Assembly (NCBI GenBank): GCA_025350965.1
Contig: JANXWV010000038.1
Coordinates: 1-51,843 of the forward strand
Direction: 5' to 3'
DNA from: Rhizobacter sp.
GTDB taxonomy: Bacteria > Pseudomonadota > Gammaproteobacteria > Burkholderiales > Burkholderiaceae_C
DNA length: 51,843 bases
Made by a program: the position numbers and the translations under genes. The notes beneath the pieces were generated by a model that saw only the letters and a list, made by a program, of their open reading frames with translations, made no database searches and was not told the DNA's origin. Positions 25,127 to 33,595 of the stretch are shown here, piece by piece. The first letter of the stretch is position 1. Every line of letters starts with the position of its first letter.

Positions 25127-26638
25127 ATGGCATCCGAGTCGTTCGACGTCGTCATCATCGGTTCGGGCGTGGGCGGCGGGGCGGTGGCGCTGCAGCTCGC
25201 CGGCAGCGGTGCACGCGTTCTGGTTCTCGAACGCGGCCCGGTCCTGCCGAGTGAGCCGCAGAACTGGGACCCGCAGGCCGTGTTCGTCGACCACCGCTAC
25301 CAGACGCACGAGCAATGGTTCGCCGATGGCAAGCCGTTTCGGCCGGGCATGTACTACTACGTCGGCGGCCACACCAAGTTCTACGGCACCGCGATGTTCC
25401 GGTTTCGCGAGCGCGACTTTGAAGCCACCCAACACGACGAAGGCGAGTCGCCCGCCTGGCCGATCAAATACGCGGCACTGGAGCCTTGGTACGACCGCGC
25501 CGAGCGCTTGTTCGGCGTGCGCGGTCTGGCTGGCGGCGACCCGACAGAGCCGCCGCGCAGTGCCCCTTACGAACACCCGCCGATCCCGCACGAGCCGGTG
25601 ATTGCGGCCATCGAGCAGCGCCTTCGCAGTCAAGGCCTCAAGCCCTTTGCCATGCCCAGCGCGGTCGACTTCGGCGCGAACGGGCGCTGCCAGCGCTGCG
25701 CGAACTGCGATGCTTTCCCTTGCAGGATCGGCGCGAAGGGCGACGCAGAGCGCTGCCTGCTTCGGCCTGCGTTGCGCTCTCCGAACGTCACTTTGCGGTC
25801 CTGCGTTCGCGTCGAACGTCTCGCGACCGATGTGAGCGGGCGCCGCATCACCGCAGTCGACGTGATCGAAGGCGGTGTGCGCAGCACCATCAGCGCCGGG
25901 CTCTTCGTGTTGAGCGCAGGCGCCATCAATTCGGCCGCGTTGTTGCTGCGTTCGGCGAATGCCCGCTACCCGCGAGGCCTTGCGAACAGTAGCGACACGG
26001 TCGGGCGCCACTACATGACCCACAACACGACAGCGTTGATGGCGGTCCACCCGTTCCGTCGAAACCTCACCTCGTTCCCCAAGACACTCGCTGTGCACGA
26101 TTTCTACTTCGGTGACGGCCCGAACACCCCGCCGCTGGGCAGCCTGCAGCTGCTCGGCAAGATCCGCGAGCCCATGCTGCGCGAACCGCTCGCAGCAGTA
26201 CCGAAGTTCCTGCGTGAGGCACTCGCCAGCCGCAGCGTCGACTGGTACGCGCAAAGCGAAGACACACCGCACCGCGACAGCCGAGTGAGCCTGCGCAGCG
26301 ACGGTGCCATCGAGCTTCGGCGGCGGCGCACCAACCTGCGCGCGCATGCGCGTTGGGTCGAAAAGTGCCGTGGCGTGTTGCGCGCAACCGGCTACCCGAT
26401 CGTCCTCACCAAGGCGTTCGGACTGGAGGCGGTTTCTCACCAGTGCGGAACCGTCCGCTTCGGTGCAGACGCGTCCACCTCCGCGCTCGACCCGCTCTGC
26501 AAAGCCTGGGACCACGACAACCTGTACGTGGTCGACGCCGGCTTCTTCCCATCGTCGGCCGCGGTCAACCCCGCGTTGACCGTGGCCGCGCAGGCGCTGC
26601 GTGTCGGGCACCACTTGCGCACAAAGGTGCTCGCATGA
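25127..26638 (+). CDS. GMC-family flavoprotein oxidoreductase with a Cys cluster
   Basis: A 503-residue FAD protein of the glucose-methanol-choline family. The FAD motif GSGVGGGAVA is at residues ~11-20, YVGGHTKFYGTAMFR is the flavin-attachment-type region, and the C-terminal HQCGTVRFG contains the expected catalytic His438, followed by NPALTVAAQALR. A cysteine quartet, C188-x2-C191-x2-C194-x4-C199, lies in the substrate domain and could hold an Fe-S cluster or zinc; this is inference. The subfamily resembles bacterial sugar dehydrogenases related to gluconate, fructose and glucoside 3-dehydrogenases, but no small subunit or cytochrome gene accompanies it. The ATG at 25127 is used. Its TGA overlaps the SDR start (ATGA). 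Confidence 0.9.
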   Translation: MASESFDVVIIGSGVGGGAVALQLAGSGARVLVLERGPVLPSEPQNWDPQAVFVDHRYQTHEQWFADGKPFRPGMYYYVGGHTKFYGTAMFRFRERDFEATQHDEGESPAWPIKYAALEPWYDRAERLFGVRGLAGGDPTEPPRSAPYEHPPIPHEPVIAAIEQRLRSQGLKPFAMPSAVDFGANGRCQRCANCDAFPCRIGAKGDAERCLLRPALRSPNVTLRSCVRVERLATDVSGRRITAVDVIEGGVRSTISAGLFVLSAGAINSAALLLRSANARYPRGLANSSDTVGRHYMTHNTTALMAVHPFRRNLTSFPKTLAVHDFYFGDGPNTPPLGSLQLLGKIREPMLREPLAAVPKFLREALASRSVDWYAQSEDTPHRDSRVSLRSDGAIELRRRRTNLRAHARWVEKCRGVLRATGYPIVLTKAFGLEAVSHQCGTVRFGADASTSALDPLCKAWDHDNLYVVDAGFFPSSAAVNPALTVAAQALRVGHHLRTKVLA

Positions 26639-27414
26639 CGACGCAACGCCCACTCGCCATCGTGACGGGTGCACGCCGCGGTATCGGCGCAGCCATCGCC
26701 ACCGAGTTCGCCGCACGTGGCTTCGATCTGGCGCTGACCGACATCACCGCCGAGGGCAGTGCCGACTTGTGCACCGAGCTTGCGCGCCTCGGCGGTCGGG
26801 CGGTGTTCTATGAATCTGATCTCGCCCGCGTCGATACCCACGCTGCACTGGTCGAGCGCATCGTCGCGGAACTCGGCCCAGTCACCTGCCTGGTCAACAA
26901 CGCGGGCGTGTCGGTCGCCATTCGCGGTGACCTGTTGGACGTGGAGCCGGCGTCGTACGACCGGGTCAACGGCGTCAATGGGCGCGGCACGTTCTTCATG
27001 ACCCAGGCCGTGGCGCGCCACATGGTGGCCTCGGGGGCGGCTCCGCTGGGATCCTTCTCGCGGTCGATCGTCACCGTCTCGTCGGTCAGTGCCGAGTCGG
27101 CATCGATCGAGCGCGCGGAGTATTGCCTGTCGAAGGCCGCCCTGCCAATGTTGACGCGCCTCTTCGCGCTGCGCCTCGCGCCGCTCGGCGTGGGCGTGTT
27201 CGAGGTGCGCCCGGGCATCATCCGCACCCCCATGACCGCTGGCGTGGCCGCCGCCTACGATGAGCGCATCGCCGGTGGCCTGGTGCCAATGCTGCGCTGG
27301 GGCGAAGCCGGTGACGTGGCGCGCGCCGTGGCCGCGCTTGCCGGTGGTGGCCTCGGCTTTTCGAGCGGGTCGGTGCTTCACGTGGACGGCGCCATGGCCG
27401 TTCCACGCCTTTGA
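26635..27414 (+). CDS. Short-chain dehydrogenase/reductase
   Basis: A 259-residue classical SDR. The TGARRGIG cofactor loop is at residues ~10-17, NNAG in the fourth strand is at ~89-92, and the catalytic Ser in VSSVS precedes Tyr163-x3-Lys167 (YCLSK). A PGIIRTPM motif and the C-terminal VDGA close the fold. The aspartate after the second strand (LTDIT) suggests NAD rather than NADP; this is inferred. It presumably interconverts a hydroxyl and keto group on a sugar-derived intermediate. Its start overlaps the upstream GMC gene by four bases. Confidence 0.94.
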   Translation: MTTQRPLAIVTGARRGIGAAIATEFAARGFDLALTDITAEGSADLCTELARLGGRAVFYESDLARVDTHAALVERIVAELGPVTCLVNNAGVSVAIRGDLLDVEPASYDRVNGVNGRGTFFMTQAVARHMVASGAAPLGSFSRSIVTVSSVSAESASIERAEYCLSKAALPMLTRLFALRLAPLGVGVFEVRPGIIRTPMTAGVAAAYDERIAGGLVPMLRWGEAGDVARAVAALAGGGLGFSSGSVLHVDGAMAVPRL

Positions 27415-27428
27415 ACGCGCGCGCCGCG

Positions 27429-29111
27429 ATGCCCATGAAAAACAATCACTTCGACTACATCATCACCGGTGGGGGCTCGGCGGGCTGCGTGCTGGCCATG
27501 CGGTTGAGCGCCGACCCGCTCGTGCGGGTGCTGCTGCTCGAGGCCGGGGGCTCTGACCTGCACCCGTTCTTCCACCTCCCTGCCGGCTTTGCCAAGCTCA
27601 CCCAGGGGCGTGGGGCTTGGGGCTGGTCAACCGTTGCTCAGCGGCACCTGAAAGGCCGCGTGATGGGGTATACGCAAGCGAAGGTGATTGGCGGCGGCTC
27701 CAGCATCAACGCGCAGATCTACACCCGCGGCCACCGCGCTGACTACGACGAGTGGGCGCGCGATTGCGGCGCCACGGGCTGGGCTTACGACGACGTGCTG
27801 CCGTACTTCCGTCGCGCCGAAAACAACCAGCGCTATGCGAACCACTATCACGGCTATGGCGGGCCGCTCGGCGTTTCGAACCCGACCAGCCCGCTGCCGA
27901 TCTGTGAGGCGTTCTTCCAGGCCGGGCAGGAATCGGGCATTCCGTTCAACGCTGATTTCAATGGCGAGCGACAAGAAGGGCTGGGCTACTACCAGCTGAC
28001 GCAGCTCGCTGCGCGACGCTCCTCGGCTGCGACCGCTTACCTGCGGCCCGTGCGCTCGCGGCAGAACCTCGTGGTCATGCTGAACACGATGGCCACACGG
28101 GTGATCGTCGAATCGCAGCGCGCCGTGGGTGTCGAGCTCGCACAGGGCGGAAGCCGCGCGTTGCAGGTGATACGTGCCGAGCGCGAGGTGATCGTGTCAT
28201 CGGGTGCGTTCGGCTCGCCGAAGCTGCTGATGCAGTCGGGCATCGGACCGGCCGATCACCTGCACTCGGTCAAGGTCCCGGTCGTCCACGATCTGCCTGG
28301 CGTCGGTGCGAACCTTCAGGACCACCTCGACCTCTTCGCGATTGCGGAGTGCACTGGCGACCACACCTACGACAAATACAACCGCTGGCATCACGCCGCG
28401 CTTGCAGCCTTGCAGTACCTGGTGCTGCGCACCGGGCCGGCGGCGTCGAGCCTGTTTGAGACCGGTGGCTTCTGGTACGCCGACGGTCCGGGCTCGGCGC
28501 GCTCACCCGACATCCAGTTCCACCTCGGCCTGGGTTCAGGCATCGAAGCCGGCGTTGCGAAGATGCGCAATGCCGGTGTCACCCTCAACTCGGCGTTCGT
28601 GCGGCCGAATTCGCGCGGCACCGTGCGGCTGGCCAGCGCCGATCCGTGGGCCGCTCCCTTGATCGACCCCAACTACTGGGCCGAACCCGAGGACAGGCGC
28701 ATCAGCCTGCAAGGCTTGCGCATGGCGCGCGAACTGCTGCGGCAACCGGCACTCGAGCGCTACGTCAAGGCAGAGGTGCTGCCTGGCGATGCGGTGCGCA
28801 CCGATGCAGAGTTGTTCGACTATGCGTGTGTCAACGCGAAGACCGACTACCACCCCGTCGGCACTTGCGCCATCGGGCCGTTGCATGACCGGATGAGCGT
28901 TGTCGATGCCCAGTTGCGGCTCCTCGGCATTCGGTCGCTTCGCGTGGTCGACGCTTCGGTGATGCCGCGCGTGCCGTCGTCGAACACGAACGCGCCGACC
29001 ATCATGGTGGCCGAAAAAGCAGCGGATCTGATTTTCGGCCGTTCGCTCGCAGCGGCACCGGGCGTGCCGATCAAACGGAGCACACCGAACTGCTTGGAGG
29101 AAACATCGTGA
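27429..29111 (+). CDS. GMC-family oxidoreductase (choline/alcohol dehydrogenase-like)
   Basis: A 560-residue FAD protein of the BetA/alcohol dehydrogenase branch. It has the FAD motif GGGSAGCVLA, GGGSSINAQIYTRG (the PS00623-type signature), SSGAFGSPKLLMQSGIGP (the PS00624-type signature), and the active-site pair His475 (DYHPVGTCAIG) with Asn519 or Asn521 (SSNTNAPT). It differs strongly from the GMC protein encoded two genes upstream, so two different hydroxyls or two steps may be oxidised. An in-frame TTG at 27411 and an ATG at 27435 are alternative starts. The TGA overlaps the GTG of the DUF993 gene (GTGA). Confidence 0.93.
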   Translation: MPMKNNHFDYIITGGGSAGCVLAMRLSADPLVRVLLLEAGGSDLHPFFHLPAGFAKLTQGRGAWGWSTVAQRHLKGRVMGYTQAKVIGGGSSINAQIYTRGHRADYDEWARDCGATGWAYDDVLPYFRRAENNQRYANHYHGYGGPLGVSNPTSPLPICEAFFQAGQESGIPFNADFNGERQEGLGYYQLTQLAARRSSAATAYLRPVRSRQNLVVMLNTMATRVIVESQRAVGVELAQGGSRALQVIRAEREVIVSSGAFGSPKLLMQSGIGPADHLHSVKVPVVHDLPGVGANLQDHLDLFAIAECTGDHTYDKYNRWHHAALAALQYLVLRTGPAASSLFETGGFWYADGPGSARSPDIQFHLGLGSGIEAGVAKMRNAGVTLNSAFVRPNSRGTVRLASADPWAAPLIDPNYWAEPEDRRISLQGLRMARELLRQPALERYVKAEVLPGDAVRTDAELFDYACVNAKTDYHPVGTCAIGPLHDRMSVVDAQLRLLGIRSLRVVDASVMPRVPSSNTNAPTIMVAEKAADLIFGRSLAAAPGVPIKRSTPNCLEETS

Positions 29112-30280
29112 TCCAGGTCCGACTGCCGCAACCCGACGGCACGCTCAAACATTACCGCATGCGGGCAGCACCTGTCGCGCCGCGCGGCCCCATGCGCGCG
29201 TTCACCCGCACGGTGTATGCGGCAGCGCACGTCGTTGTCGACCCCTGCGCCAGCCCCGACCCCTGGGACGGACCGCTGGTGGTCGACTGGGACCGCACGA
29301 TCGCCTTCCGCGATCATCTCTACGGGCTCGGGTTTCGTGTGGCCGAAGCCATGGACACCGCGCAGCGCGGCATGGGCGTGGACTGGCCTGTCGCCCGTGA
29401 ACTGATCCGCCGGTCGCTGCGCCATGCGCGCACTGTGGCGGGTGCGCAGTTGGCGTGCGGTGTCGGCACCGATCAACTCGCGCCCGGCCCGCAGCTCACG
29501 CTGGATGCGGTGGTGGCGGCCTACCGCGAGCAACTCGAGGTCGTCGAGGCTGAGGGCGGCAGCGCGATCCTGATGGCCAGCCGCGCGCTGGCCAGTTGCG
29601 CGCGCGGCGCAGATGACTACTTGGCCGTCTACGGTCGGCTCCTGCACGACGCCTCGAAGCCCGTGGTGCTGCATTGGCTCGGCGCCATGTTCGACCCGCA
29701 CCTGGCGGGCTACTGGGGCAGCGCCGACCCGGCGGTGGCCATCGACACCGTGGTCGCGCTGATTGCGTCGAACCCGGCGAAGATCGATGGCATCAAGATC
29801 TCGCTGCTCGACCCGATGTGGGAGGTGGCGCTGCGCCGCCGTCTGCCGGCCGGGGTGAAGATGTACACCGGCGACGACTTCCACTATGCCGAGCTGATGG
29901 CCGGCGACTCGAACGGCTTCTCGCACGGCCTGCTGGGCATCTTCGACGCCATCGCGCCGGTAGCCGCTGTCGCCCTCGATGCACTGGCCGCTGGCGACTC
30001 GCATCGCTACCTCGACGTGCTGGGACCGACCGTGGCCCTGTCGCGCGAGATCTTTCGTGCACCCACGCGGCACTACAAGGCGGGGGTCGTGCTGCTGGCC
30101 TGGCTGAATGGCCATCAGTCGCACTTTTCGATGGCGGCGGGCTTGCAGTCGGCGCGCGGTGCGCTCCACTATGCCCGCGTCTTCGAGCTGGCAGATGCCT
30201 GTGGTGCGCTGGCCGACCCGCCGCTCGCGGCGCAGCGCATGGGCCAACTGATGGCAGTGCTCGCCGGTATCGAGTCATGA
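29108..30280 (+). CDS. DUF993 family protein (DapA-like TIM barrel)
   Basis: A 390-residue protein that I recognise as the DUF993 family, distantly related to dihydrodipicolinate synthase/N-acetylneuraminate lyase barrels. Motifs include AYAAAHVV near residue 37, DWDRTIAFRDHL, AMDTAQRGMG, ILMASRAL, VLHWLGAMFDP, DGIKISLLD with a lysine in the position of the DapA Schiff-base strand (inference), and YTGDDFHY. The likely role is aldol-type cleavage of a keto-sugar or keto-acid. The start is GTG at 29108, overlapping the GMC stop; a GGAGG lies eight bases before it. Biochemical function is not established for the family as far as I know. Confidence 0.88.
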   Translation: MIQVRLPQPDGTLKHYRMRAAPVAPRGPMRAFTRTVYAAAHVVVDPCASPDPWDGPLVVDWDRTIAFRDHLYGLGFRVAEAMDTAQRGMGVDWPVARELIRRSLRHARTVAGAQLACGVGTDQLAPGPQLTLDAVVAAYREQLEVVEAEGGSAILMASRALASCARGADDYLAVYGRLLHDASKPVVLHWLGAMFDPHLAGYWGSADPAVAIDTVVALIASNPAKIDGIKISLLDPMWEVALRRRLPAGVKMYTGDDFHYAELMAGDSNGFSHGLLGIFDAIAPVAAVALDALAAGDSHRYLDVLGPTVALSREIFRAPTRHYKAGVVLLAWLNGHQSHFSMAAGLQSARGALHYARVFELADACGALADPPLAAQRMGQLMAVLAGIES

Positions 30281-30281
30281 C

Positions 30282-31583
30282 ATGCAAGGCGTGCCGATGA
30301 ACTGCTTGCCCGAACCCGTCGAGCGCCTGCTGAGGTTGTACCGTGCGGCGCTGGATGCCGCGGACCCGTCGAAGGTCGTGCCACCACATCTTCCGGCGCC
30401 GCCGGCAGGCCGCACCGTCGTCGTTGGAATGGGCAAGGCGGCCGCGGCCATGGCCGAAGCGGTCGAGGCGCACTGGCATGGGCCGCTCTCCGGCGTGGTG
30501 GTGGTGCCCCCTGGGGCGGGGCGTTTGCTGCGCCACATCCGGGTGATGGAAGGAAGCCACCCGGTGCCCGATGAGTACAGCGTCGCCGCGGGCAACGCGT
30601 TGCTGGCAGCGGTGTCGAACTTGACGCCAGCCGACCTCGTGCTCGCACTCATCAGTGGCGGTGGGTCGTCGCTGAGCGCCGTACCGGCTTCGGGGCTCGA
30701 CCTGACCGACAAGCAAAAGGTCACCCGCCATCTGTTGCGGGCCGGCGCGAGCATTGCCGAGATCAACATCGTGCGTCGACATCTGTCCGCGATCAAGGGA
30801 GGCCGACTCGCCGCCCGCGCCCACCCGGCGCGTGTGGTGACGCTGGTCATCTCCGATGTGCCGGGCGACGACCCGGCCTCCGTGGCCTCCGGGCCGACCT
30901 TGGGTGATTCGAGCACCTGTGCCGACGCGCTGGCGTTGCTGAAGCGCTATCGCCTCGATGACATGCCCTGGCTGCGCAAGGGCCTGGCAGGCGGCGCGTG
31001 GGAATCGGTGTTCCCGAACGACCCGCGCTTGCGCGGCAACATCTGCCAAGTCATTGCTACCGGCGCTCTCGGCCTGGAAGCCGCCGCGCGCGAAGCCACG
31101 GCTGCGGGTTGGCATTGCCCGCAACTGGCTGATGCGATGGAGGGTGAAGCGCGTGAGATGGCGAAGGCGCAGGCCGGCATCGTGCTTTCGGTCGCGGAGC
31201 GCAGCCAGCCGTTCGCGGCACCTTGTGTGCTGATCTCCGGCGGCGAAGCCACGGTCACGTTGCGCGGACTGGGGCGGGGAGGGCGCAACACCGAGTTCAC
31301 GCTGGCCCTCGCGATGGCGCTCGAAGCTCGACCGTCGTCCGCCCGCGTCTGGGGGCTGTCGGCCGGAACCGACGGGCTCGACGGCACGTCGGGTGCGGCC
31401 GGTGCCTGGTTCGGGCCCGAGACCTTGAGCCGCGCTCGGTCACTGGGCATCGACCCACGTGCCCATCTCGACACGAATGACAGCGCAAGCTTGTTCGACG
31501 CGATCGGCGGGCTCATCCACACCGGCCCGACCTTCACCAACATCAATGACTTCCGGGCGATCCTGGTCGAGGCACTGCCATGA
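30282..31583 (+). CDS. Glycerate 2-kinase (MOFRL family, GckA/TtuD-like)
   Basis: A 433-residue kinase with the two-domain structure of class II glycerate 2-kinases. The N-terminal domain has VVGMGKAAAAMAEA, SHPVPD and LISGGGSSLSAVP; the C-terminal MOFRL domain has LISGGEATVTLRG, GRGGRNTEF and SAGTDGLDGTSGAAGA. It phosphorylates D-glycerate to 2-phosphoglycerate, feeding lower glycolysis. Its presence implies that the pathway releases glycerate or hydroxypyruvate/tartronate semialdehyde. A second ATG at 30297 is possible. The TGA overlaps the next start (ATGA). Confidence 0.94.
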   Translation: MQGVPMNCLPEPVERLLRLYRAALDAADPSKVVPPHLPAPPAGRTVVVGMGKAAAAMAEAVEAHWHGPLSGVVVVPPGAGRLLRHIRVMEGSHPVPDEYSVAAGNALLAAVSNLTPADLVLALISGGGSSLSAVPASGLDLTDKQKVTRHLLRAGASIAEINIVRRHLSAIKGGRLAARAHPARVVTLVISDVPGDDPASVASGPTLGDSSTCADALALLKRYRLDDMPWLRKGLAGGAWESVFPNDPRLRGNICQVIATGALGLEAAAREATAAGWHCPQLADAMEGEAREMAKAQAGIVLSVAERSQPFAAPCVLISGGEATVTLRGLGRGGRNTEFTLALAMALEARPSSARVWGLSAGTDGLDGTSGAAGAWFGPETLSRARSLGIDPRAHLDTNDSASLFDAIGGLIHTGPTFTNINDFRAILVEALP

Positions 31584-32863
31584 GCCGATTGAGCCGTGCC
31601 GTTAGATCAGCGGCGTGGAGGTGGGCGTTTTTGTGGACCGCGCCGTTCGGCATGACCGCGACCGCGCTCGGCGGCGAGGTCGAGGTGTTGCACTTCTGGA
31701 CCTCGCCGGGCGAGGCCAGGTCGATCGCGCAGCTGAAAGACCTGATCGCGGTCCGCGGGCATACCTGGAAAGACTTCGCCGTGGTCGGCGGCGGCGGCCA
31801 AAATGCACAGGCCGTGCTCAAGCAACGCGTCGCTGCCGGGCGGCCGCCGGCTTCGGCGGCCATCAAGGGACCGGCGATCCAGGAGTGGGCCGCTACCCGT
31901 GTTCTTACCAACCTTGATGCCATGGCAACGTTCGAGCATTGGGACGAGGTATTGCCCCCAGTGGTGCAGGAGATTGTGAAATTTCAGGGTCACTACGTAG
32001 CGGTTCCGGTGAACATACACCGCGTCAACTGGCTCTGGACGAACCTCGATCTGCTGCGCAAGTCGGGAGTCGACAAAACGCCCTCGAGTTTCGACGAGTT
32101 CGTGGCCGCCGCCGACAAGATCAAGGCCGCTGGTTACCTGCCCCTGGCCCACGGCGGCCAGCCCTGGCAAGACTTCTTGCTGTTCGAGTCGGTTGCGTTG
32201 GGTGTCGGCGGAGTCGACTTCTACAAGCGAGCCTTTCTCGGGCTCGACACGGCCACGTTGACGAGCGCCGAAATGCGCAAGGTACTCGCGTCATTTCGTC
32301 GCCTGAAGTCCTACACCGACGACAAGTCACGCGGACGCGAATGGAATGCCGCCACCAACATGGTGATCCGGGGCGGAGCCGCGTTCCAGTTCATGGGTGA
32401 CTGGGCCAAGGGCGAATTTGCCGAGGCCGGCCGCCAAGCCGGCACCGACTTTGCCTGTTCGCCGGCTCCAGGCACGGCTGGCGCTTACTCCTTTGTCGTC
32501 GACACGTTTGCGATGTTTCAGCTTCGCAACTGGGAAGCTCAAAAAGCGCAGGGCTATCTCGCGTACGTGCTGCTCGGACAGAAGTTCCAGGAGCAGTTCA
32601 ACCTGAGCAAAGGCTCGATCCCGGTCAACATGACGGTTTCGCTCGACAAGTTCGACGATTGCGCCAAGTCCTCGAGACGCGATTTCGATGCGACCGCGAA
32701 GGCGCGAAGCCTTGTGCCGTCGGTGGCCGTCGACATGGTGCTTTCGAATGCCAACCACGATGCCCTGCGGGCCGTGGTGAGCGACTTTTGGGTGAACGAC
32801 GCGATGCTGGCGACCGACGCGATCGAGCGGATGGCGCGGATCGCTGGCAACCGACCGAAGTAG
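31580..32863 (+). CDS. Sugar ABC transporter substrate-binding protein 2
   Basis: A 427-residue paralogue of binding proteins 1 and 3, with VEVLHFWTSPGEARS after a long N-terminal signal sequence. It keeps [21 protein letters not shown] and [12 protein letters not shown] but has lost many residues shared by the other two (for example the second GGE becomes GGQNAQ), so a different ligand is likely. It is last in the 14-gene run, overlapping the glycerate kinase by four bases, and has no permease of its own. It probably docks on the transporter encoded at 22172-25121. Confidence 0.9.
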   Translation: MSRLSRAVRSAAWRWAFLWTAPFGMTATALGGEVEVLHFWTSPGEARSIAQLKDLIAVRGHTWKDFAVVGGGGQNAQAVLKQRVAAGRPPASAAIKGPAIQEWAATRVLTNLDAMATFEHWDEVLPPVVQEIVKFQGHYVAVPVNIHRVNWLWTNLDLLRKSGVDKTPSSFDEFVAAADKIKAAGYLPLAHGGQPWQDFLLFESVALGVGGVDFYKRAFLGLDTATLTSAEMRKVLASFRRLKSYTDDKSRGREWNAATNMVIRGGAAFQFMGDWAKGEFAEAGRQAGTDFACSPAPGTAGAYSFVVDTFAMFQLRNWEAQKAQGYLAYVLLGQKFQEQFNLSKGSIPVNMTVSLDKFDDCAKSSRRDFDATAKARSLVPSVAVDMVLSNANHDALRAVVSDFWVNDAMLATDAIERMARIAGNRPK

Positions 32864-32894
32864 CGGGCCGATCTGCTGGACGCCATCGCGCGGA

Positions 32895-32911
32895 CCGGTC
32901 ATGAGGACCGG
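32895..32911. terminator. Hairpin between convergent genes
   Basis: CCGGTC, loop ATGAG, GACCGG form a perfect six-base-pair stem between the stop of binding protein 2 and the convergent UPF0303 gene. There is no clear T-run, so rho-independent action is uncertain; it could end both transcripts. Confidence 0.35.
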
Positions 32912-32918
32912 GCGCATG

Positions 32919-33410
32919 TCAGTTCAACTCGATCTCGTTGATCGGTATGCCGCAAAACTCCGCCATCGCCAAAACGACGATGTTGTGATCCACGCGCTGG
33001 GGTGCACCTGACACCGTTGCCGTACCGACGACACCGACGTGCATCGCCCGAATCGGAAAACTCCCGCCGTGGCTTGCGTAGTCGCGTAGCGCCAGGCCCA
33101 TTGTCCCGAGCAGCGTCTGGCCGTCGCGCTCCAACGTGCGGCCGACGCCAAAAGAGCTTCGGTGGAGGAGTTCAACGGTGTTGCGCTTTCGCCGCGCCCA
33201 GTCTGCGTTGGCAGGCGTGACCCCGGGCATCGCGCAGAAGAAGGCGGTCTCGTGTCCGAACCGGACTTCGATGGACAGTGCTACTTCATGCGTCAGCGCG
33301 ATCTCGCGCAAGCGCGAGCCAAGACGCCACGCGCGGTCCAGATCGAATTGCGCCCAAACGAGACGCCGTTCTTGTTCGGCTATGCGCCGGATGTCTTCTG
33401 CAATGCTCAA
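32919..33410 (-). CDS. UPF0303/HbpS-like heme-degrading-domain protein
   Basis: A 163-residue protein of the UPF0303 family, related to GlcG/HbpS. Motifs include FDLDRAWRLGSRLRE near the N-terminus, NADWARRKRNTVE, RSSFGVG and DYASHGGSFPIR, with a VVGTATVSGAPQRVDH segment near the C-terminus. The start is a TTG at 33410, chosen because AGGAG lies six bases upstream and it aligns with family N-termini; no in-frame ATG fits. It is divergent from binding protein 3, across a region holding two LacI operator copies. Family members often sit in sugar-uptake or glycolate loci without a proven role. Confidence 0.88.
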   Translation of the reverse strand: MSIAEDIRRIAEQERRLVWAQFDLDRAWRLGSRLREIALTHEVALSIEVRFGHETAFFCAMPGVTPANADWARRKRNTVELLHRSSFGVGRTLERDGQTLLGTMGLALRDYASHGGSFPIRAMHVGVVGTATVSGAPQRVDHNIVVLAMAEFCGIPINEIELN

Positions 33411-33548
33411 TTCATGCTCCTGTCAGACGCGTGCGTCTTGCGGGAAATGGGTGGGCTGCCTCGCAGCACAAGCAGAGATCGCGATGGTCCGGTATCGCCG
33501 GCATCGGGCGCGCTTATCAGTGCTTTCCCGAGGGCACCGACTTTGCAC

Positions 33549-33577
33549 TTGATCTTTTTATGGAACGTTCCAATAAT
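33549..33577 (+). promoter_or_regulatory. Promoter for binding protein 3
   Basis: TTGATC (33549-33554), 17 bases, AATAAT (33572-33577). The operator occupies the spacer with exactly the same offset to AATAAT as at 15709, supporting both calls. Confidence 0.62.
33559..33574. promoter_or_regulatory. LacI-family operator (copy 3)
   Basis: TATGGAACGTTCCAAT contains the perfect palindrome TGGAACGTTCCA. It shares GGAACG(A/T)TCCAATAATT with the site at 15709. Confidence 0.8.
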
Positions 33578-33579
33578 TG

Positions 33580-33595
33580 ATTCAATCGTTCCAAT
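33580..33595. promoter_or_regulatory. LacI-family operator (copy 4, weaker)
   Basis: ATTCAATCGTTCCAAT matches the reverse complement of the 15709 operator at 14 of 16 positions. Its centre is 21 bp from that of copy 3, two helical turns, so two dimers could bind the same face of the DNA. Confidence 0.65.
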
